A stretch of DNA of 64,000 nucleotides from Rhododendron vialii. Taxonomy: Eukaryota > Streptophyta > Magnoliopsida > Ericales > Ericaceae. Both the position numbers and the translations under genes were made by a program. The DNA lies in assembly GCF_030253575.1 (NCBI RefSeq), contig NC_080560.1, positions 32,229,501 to 32,293,500 of the forward strand, given 5' to 3'. Below the pieces are notes generated by a model. The model saw only the letters and a program-made list of their open reading frames with translations. It did not search any database and had not been told where the DNA came from. Position 1 is the first letter of the stretch. The number at the start of each line of letters is the position of its first letter. This document shows, piece by piece, positions 59,489 to 64,000 of this stretch.

Positions 59489-59728
59489 AGCTGTAAATGA
59501 ACCGAGCAGCTCACTAGCTTGGCTAGTTAAGGCTCCGTTCGGCTTGACTCGTTTACTAAACGAGCCGAGCTCGAACCCGAGTTTTCATCTTGACTCGTTT
59601 AACAAAAGCTCGGCTTGTTTAGGGTGGCTCGGCTCGATTAAAGAGACTCGTTTAGTAAATGACTCAACTTGGCTCGTTAAGACTTGAGCCGAGCTTGAGC
59701 TCAAATTTTGGGCTCGTTTACAGCCCTA
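59489..59728. mobile_element. MITE of about 240 bp, CTGTAAATGA / TCGTTTACAG termini
   Basis: Left end AGCTGTAAATGAACCGAGC and right end GCTCGTTTACAGCCC are inverted copies. It is filled with GGCTCG/CGAGCC motifs. The 11-bp direct repeat GGTTTTGATAG flanks it (59478-59488 and 59729-59739), either a Mutator-length target duplication or an 8-bp hAT one with chance extension. Confidence 0.85.
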
Positions 59729-59922
59729 GGTTTTGATAGCAGAGTTCTTCATACCAAGTTAATTTTTAGGAATTCCAATCGGGGTAGGTAATTCCAATTT
59801 CAATCGAGGTGGGTAGTGCCGTAGGCACGAACAAGCACTAGTAGGAGTATAAAACAGATTCAACGATGTTAACAGACAACTGTACACTTTCACCCTTCAG
59901 GCCTCAACCATTGCTACGCACC

Positions 59923-60427
59923 AAAGTTGTCAATCTCGTACCGGTCAGCGTACCGTTTTCACTATTGAAATGGTATGTACCAATACCGGACTGTATCTCA
60001 GTACCGTTCCGGATTTACCGCAATTAATATTTTATATATATTTAATATATATCTACCAGGTTGCAAAACCATTTCCGTGAAACATATGGCAACAAAAAAT
60101 TATCTAAAAACACTCAAAACAAAGTTATGAAACAGATCAGGATTCCATTGTGATCTTAATCGAAGAAAATCATATATAAGCCCATAAGTTTTTTTTAATT
60201 AGTTTAGAACCCACAACTTATGTCATAAAAAAAAGAGAGAGAGAGAAGGTAATTTTGTACCATCCGGAACACCAGAAAATGTCCGGAACAGACTGGTATC
60301 GTCCGGTACATCCGGTATTGGCCGGAATAGGCCGGTATTTCAACCGGAATGGATCTTGAGTCTTTGTATTCTGTTTAAATACCGGTACGATACGTACCGA
60401 CCGGTACGGAACGGATTTCACAACTTC
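59923..60427. mobile_element. Mutator-like MITE, 505 bp, 10-bp target duplication
   Basis: Flanked by the 10-bp duplication GCTACGCACC (59913-59922 and 60428-60437). Ends AAAGTTGTCAATCTCGTACC and GGATTTCACAACTTC are inverted with mismatches. It contains many CCGGTACG/GTACCGG motifs near both ends. No coding capacity. Confidence 0.87.
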
Positions 60428-60439
60428 GCTACGCACCGT

Positions 60440-62770
60440 CTCCAAAGGGCATCTCTAGTGGTGCGTTAAAAAGGTTTGTTACATGACAAAAAAAGTGTAA
60501 AAAGTGGGCTCCACTTTTGTGTTTAAAGAATGCGTTAAGTTAGGGAGAAGATGAGTATTATAGTGGTAGAATTAAAGTACGTTAAAATGTTTTCCGCCAC
60601 TTCCTTTCTCTATCCCCCATTACTTTGGCTTCCCTCTTCCTTTTCTTTTCTTTATTTTTTCTCTCTCCCTCTCACTTGGCAAAAGCTCATAAACCCAAGG
60701 GACAAAGCCCGTAAAAAACCTAATAGGCCAAGCCCAGACACCCAATGGGTGAAACCCCAAAACAATTTAAGCTGTCGCCTAAAAAGCAAAATAAAAAGGG
60801 AAAATGACGACTCATGAAGTATTTTGATAAAAAAAACTGGTGTTCCCAAGATTTCCTAGCCTGCCGAAAAAATCCCATATCCAAGAAAAGCCCAAGGACC
60901 ATTTGCAAGAGAAGCCCAGGAATGCGTCCCTTGGGCTCCCAAAACACTCCGGTCCAAATGACCCTTTCTAAGGGCAAATTTACGAGCCGGTCTAGTTTTG
61001 CCCATTGGGCATTTGGGGCTTGGCCCTAAGGTGTTGTAAGGACTTTATCCTTTTATGTGTTTCGGGTTGGACTCACCGGGTGTTTTAAGCTTTATTCCAT
61101 TTGGATTTTTTTTTATTTAATTTTTGATTGAATTTCCCTCTTTCTCCCCTGACTTAATGTACCATTTGTCAAGTTTTCTTGAATAAATTTTTTCTTATAA
61201 AAAAATATCATATTGAGCAGGTTCATAAAAAATTATAGCCTACAATATTATATATAAAACTATTTTTTCTTCAATTTTACTAGCTTGTTCGAGAGATTTT
61301 GCTGATTACGTACTATATCACAAGAATGACTGAAATATTTTTCAACATATAAGTTGTTAGCAAAGAATGTATAACTCATACGTTGATAGTATAATTTTAT
61401 GTAGATTTTGAGGAATTTTTTTAATTTCTTATACGTGCTAAGAGAGAGAGAGAGAGCAAAGTTCCGAATTCAAAATGAGCCCAATATGAAAACTCGTAGT
61501 TTAACTAGTAGATGATCTGTGCCCACGACATACCAAAAATTGTCCAAATCACGTAAATTCCAAGTTGCATTGATAGGATTCAAATTCAACTATAATCCAA
61601 CACACAAAATTCATACCTCTACCATGTTGCATTTATAGGATCCAAGTTTAGACATGAAATCAAAAACACTAAATAAGAGTCAAACCCATACGCGTATGTA
61701 ACAAAAAAAGGGGTGCTTTACAATGTCACATTATGCAAAAAGATAACTGTGTTTGTCCTTATCGCTCTTCAATTGTCTTCATCACTTTTCAATTGTCGAG
61801 ATCTTCATCACTCTTCAACTATCATGAAATTTTCTCTTCATCACCCATAGCTTATTCAGGTACAAGCCTTTTTCATACCCAACCTTTTTTCAATACCACC
61901 CAACAATTATTCCACCCAACCTTTTTCTCTAAATACCACTTGAGCACGAACAAAAAACAATTTCACGTAAAAGCTCCCTGACTCAAAACACTTCAAAAAC
62001 TATCTATTGTTAAGTAGGAGTAATAAAATTCATAAGGCCATAGTTGCATATCTCAGTGCATTGGGGGAAGTCGACTTTTGTTGCGGTGTCTTCTTTTGTT
62101 ACAGATTGGGGAAGAATGAGAGAACAAAGGGATATGGGGTGCCTTGACGGAGATGTCGCTGGAAATCAGTGACAGGGCACGCGGTGGCCGGGTTTCATCC
62201 CCCTAGCTCTCACTCTCTGCCTGGTTTTGGATGAAAAAGTGAATAACCAGTCTCTGTCTTAGAAAGGATTTGCCGATTTGGTATGCTTAAGGGGCACGTC
62301 AGGAATTTGTACTACCCAAATTAAGCTAGTGATGGGGGTGGGGGGTCTGTTTCACTTGAGGAGATGCAGGGGTCTTCCTTATCCACCTGAATAAGCAATC
62401 CTTGATTGTTGACTCTAACAAACCTTGGATATGGGTGAAACCGGAATAAGCTTATTCAGGTTATCCAAATCTGTGAATGGCTTATTCGTCCGATATTAAA
62501 TGGGCCGTTACGTACTCTGATCCATGTGATGTTCTGGCTTATAAAAACAAAACAAAACAAAAAATTTAAATACAACTATTTGTGCATTATAGAAATACAA
62601 CTCCCAACAGACCGGAGAGAAAACTTCAAATTGGTGCACAATTAATGGTAGATTTTATATAAATATGTGAGCTATTACAACATGCTCTAAAAATAAAAAT
62701 CACAGTTCACACCATCCTCATAATGGGCATAAACAGTTCGGTTGGAGTGCATTTTGCACCAAAGGACGAT
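60440..62770. other. Intergenic, no gene seen
   Basis: AT-rich with scattered short frames. An AGCCCAAG-rich stretch at 60700-61060 may be a retroelement remnant. A short (AG)n lies at 61441-61457. Nothing coding could be supported. Confidence 0.4.
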
Positions 62771-62779
62771 TGAATTCTA

Positions 62780-62950
62780 CTCCCTCCGTCCCAAAATAAT
62801 TATTCCATTTCTACTATATATATACTTTTCAAAAATATTTGTTATAATTTGTAATTTATAATATCCTTGTTTGTATTTTAAAACCTTTGTCTAATCCATA
62901 AAAATAAAAAATAAAACCCTTTGTCTAATAACTGTGGGACGGAGAGACTG
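62780..62950. mobile_element. Stowaway-type MITE
   Basis: Left end CTCCCTCCGTCCCAAAAT and right end GTGGGACGGAGAGACTG, flanked by TA at 62778-62779 and 62951-62952. 171 bp, AT-rich. Confidence 0.85.
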
Positions 62951-63137
62951 TATATTGATTTTGGAACTCCATCAAACACGATTCAGAATTAAACAAGGTG
63001 TGCACAATCTAATCTGAACATTTTGGTCAAAAGGAAAAAAAATTCTGGCCCAAACGTCTGATTATAAAAAAAGAGACTCAACAAAAGATTCAAAACCAAT
63101 TTATTTGATTTGATGAAGAAAACAATTAATAATTTGG

Positions 63138-63655
63138 TTTCTTCTTTTTTGTTTGATACTATGATCTGTTATAGTTTTCAACAATGTTATTCACACAACG
63201 ATCCCAACACAATAATTTACACAACCTCTCACATACATGTGGGGTCCATATATAGTAGTGTGTGTGGAGTCCACATGTATGTGAAAGGTGGTGTTTGGTG
63301 TTATGTTTGGATTATTGCGTGAGCATCATTTTTGTACAATTTTTTTTGGAGAAATCACGGTTACTATTCTTTAGTCAACGAGATTTACATCTAGGCCTAC
63401 CCCTATCGTCTTTTTTGTTTGATACTATGATCTGTTACAGTTTTAAATCACGGTTACTATTTTTTAGTCAATGAGATTTACATCTAGGCCTATCCCTATC
63501 TTCTTTTTTGTTTGATACCATGATCTGTTTACAGTTTTTTGGAGAAATCACTGTTACTACTTTAATGCCTAATTTTTGAGGTTACTACTTTAATGCCTAA
63601 TTTTTAAGGTAGGGATAGGCCTAGATATAAATCTCGTTGACTAAAAACTAGTAGT
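63138..63655. repeat. Direct and inverted repeat cluster
   Basis: CTTTTTTGTTTGATACTATG occurs at 63142, 63411 and (one change) 63503. A 95-bp unit with GAGATTTACATCTAGGCCTA is in tandem at 63353 and 63447, and the complement TAGGCCTAGATATAAATCTC is at 63616-63635, so the cluster can fold back. A 24-bp tandem (GTTACTACTTTAATGCCTAA) is at 63553-63604. Confidence 0.75.
63185..63329. mobile_element. Foldback MITE inside a duplicated repeat
   Basis: Arms CTCACATACATGTGG and CCACATGTATGTGAAAGG are inverted, and the outer ends TTATTCACACAACGATCCC and GGATTATTGCGTGAGCATC are partly inverted. About 145 bp. Flanked on both sides by GTTTGATACTATGATCTGTT-type repeats. Confidence 0.7.
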
Positions 63656-63734
63656 AAACAATACTCCTAGCCGAAGCCCCCTTTCTCTCTCTAGAAATCT
63701 TCTCTCTCTCTAGAAACAACAGTCGCCTCTAATT

Positions 63735-63752
63735 AGGGTTTATTAGGGTTTG
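63735..63752 (+). promoter_or_regulatory. Telo-box-like motifs upstream of the right-edge gene
   Basis: TTAGGGTTTATTAGGGTTT holds two AGGGTTT motifs, often found near transcription starts of growth and translation genes in plants. A CT-rich leader (63770-63860) follows. Confidence 0.5.
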
Positions 63753-63916
63753 GGAAGGCTCCGCCTCTGCCTCCTCCCCCGGTCTCCCCCCCTCTCCTAT
63801 CTCTCCTCCTCCTCCTTTCTTCCATCTCTCTCTTTCTCTCCTCTCTTCTTCTCTTAGCATCTGTTTTTCACCCTTTGATTTGGGGGTTTCGTGCTGGTGC
63901 GACAGGCGTGGTGTTC

Positions 63917-64000
63917 ATGGCGTTTGCCAGTGATCCTCCATTTTGCTTAGTCCCCTCTGGGCCTTTCAAATCTGCCAGTGTGTTGGTGGTGGCGTTGGGG
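63917..64000 (+). CDS. Possible first codons of a gene cut by the window edge
   Basis: ATG 63917 opens a frame of 28 codons (MAFASDPPFCLVPSGPFKSA and on) to the window end. It follows a CT-rich leader and two AGGGTTT motifs, which together look like a plant promoter and 5' UTR. The protein is not recognised from this short piece and could equally be part of a retroelement. Confidence 0.4.
   Translation, partial: MAFASDPPFCLVPSGPFKSASVLVVALG

Overview
The window is plant nuclear DNA, from a eudicot with a repeat-rich genome. The genes have many GT-AG introns with phases that keep the reading frame, plant-type families are present, and Stowaway, hAT, Mutator-like and CACTA-like elements and solo LTRs fill the gaps. 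I cannot name the species from sequence alone.

Layout. 1-1225: first exon of a mitochondrial-type RRM RNA-binding protein, minus strand, the rest lying outside the window to the left. 3232-4566: an intact intronless BAHD acyltransferase, plus strand. 6106-17029: one large minus-strand gene of 18 coding exons that I could join in frame to a 1061-residue chromatin-type protein with TIFY-binding, two PHD and a GNAT domain; its first exon carries a 7-unit coding minisatellite. About 17.7-35.4 kb: a long gene-free block of nested mobile elements. 35453-37109: an intact five-exon GDSL esterase/lipase, minus strand. 38.7-45.0 kb: a graveyard of gene fragments (purple acid phosphatase, beta-galactosidase, second purple acid phosphatase copy), all minus strand and still with introns. 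45.4-48.9 kb: a near-palindrome about 3.3 kb long whose arms are head-to-head copies of a broken choline-transporter-like gene. 50.3-54.6 kb: a broken HAK/KUP potassium transporter gene whose intron holds a hAT-like element, itself filled with foldback elements sitting in TA microsatellites. 56593-57840: an intact single-exon FHA-domain protein, minus strand. 58-63.7 kb: small DNA transposons with clear target-site duplications. 63917-64000: possible start of another gene, cut by the window edge.

The intact genes show no sign of acting in one pathway; they look like ordinary dispersed plant genes. The most informative part of the window is its structure: a three-level transposon nest dated by target-site duplications, a family of foldback elements confined to TA-rich microsatellites, a large inverted gene duplication that could form hairpin RNA, and a coding repeat in a chromatin protein. 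I found no clearly undescribed biochemical system.
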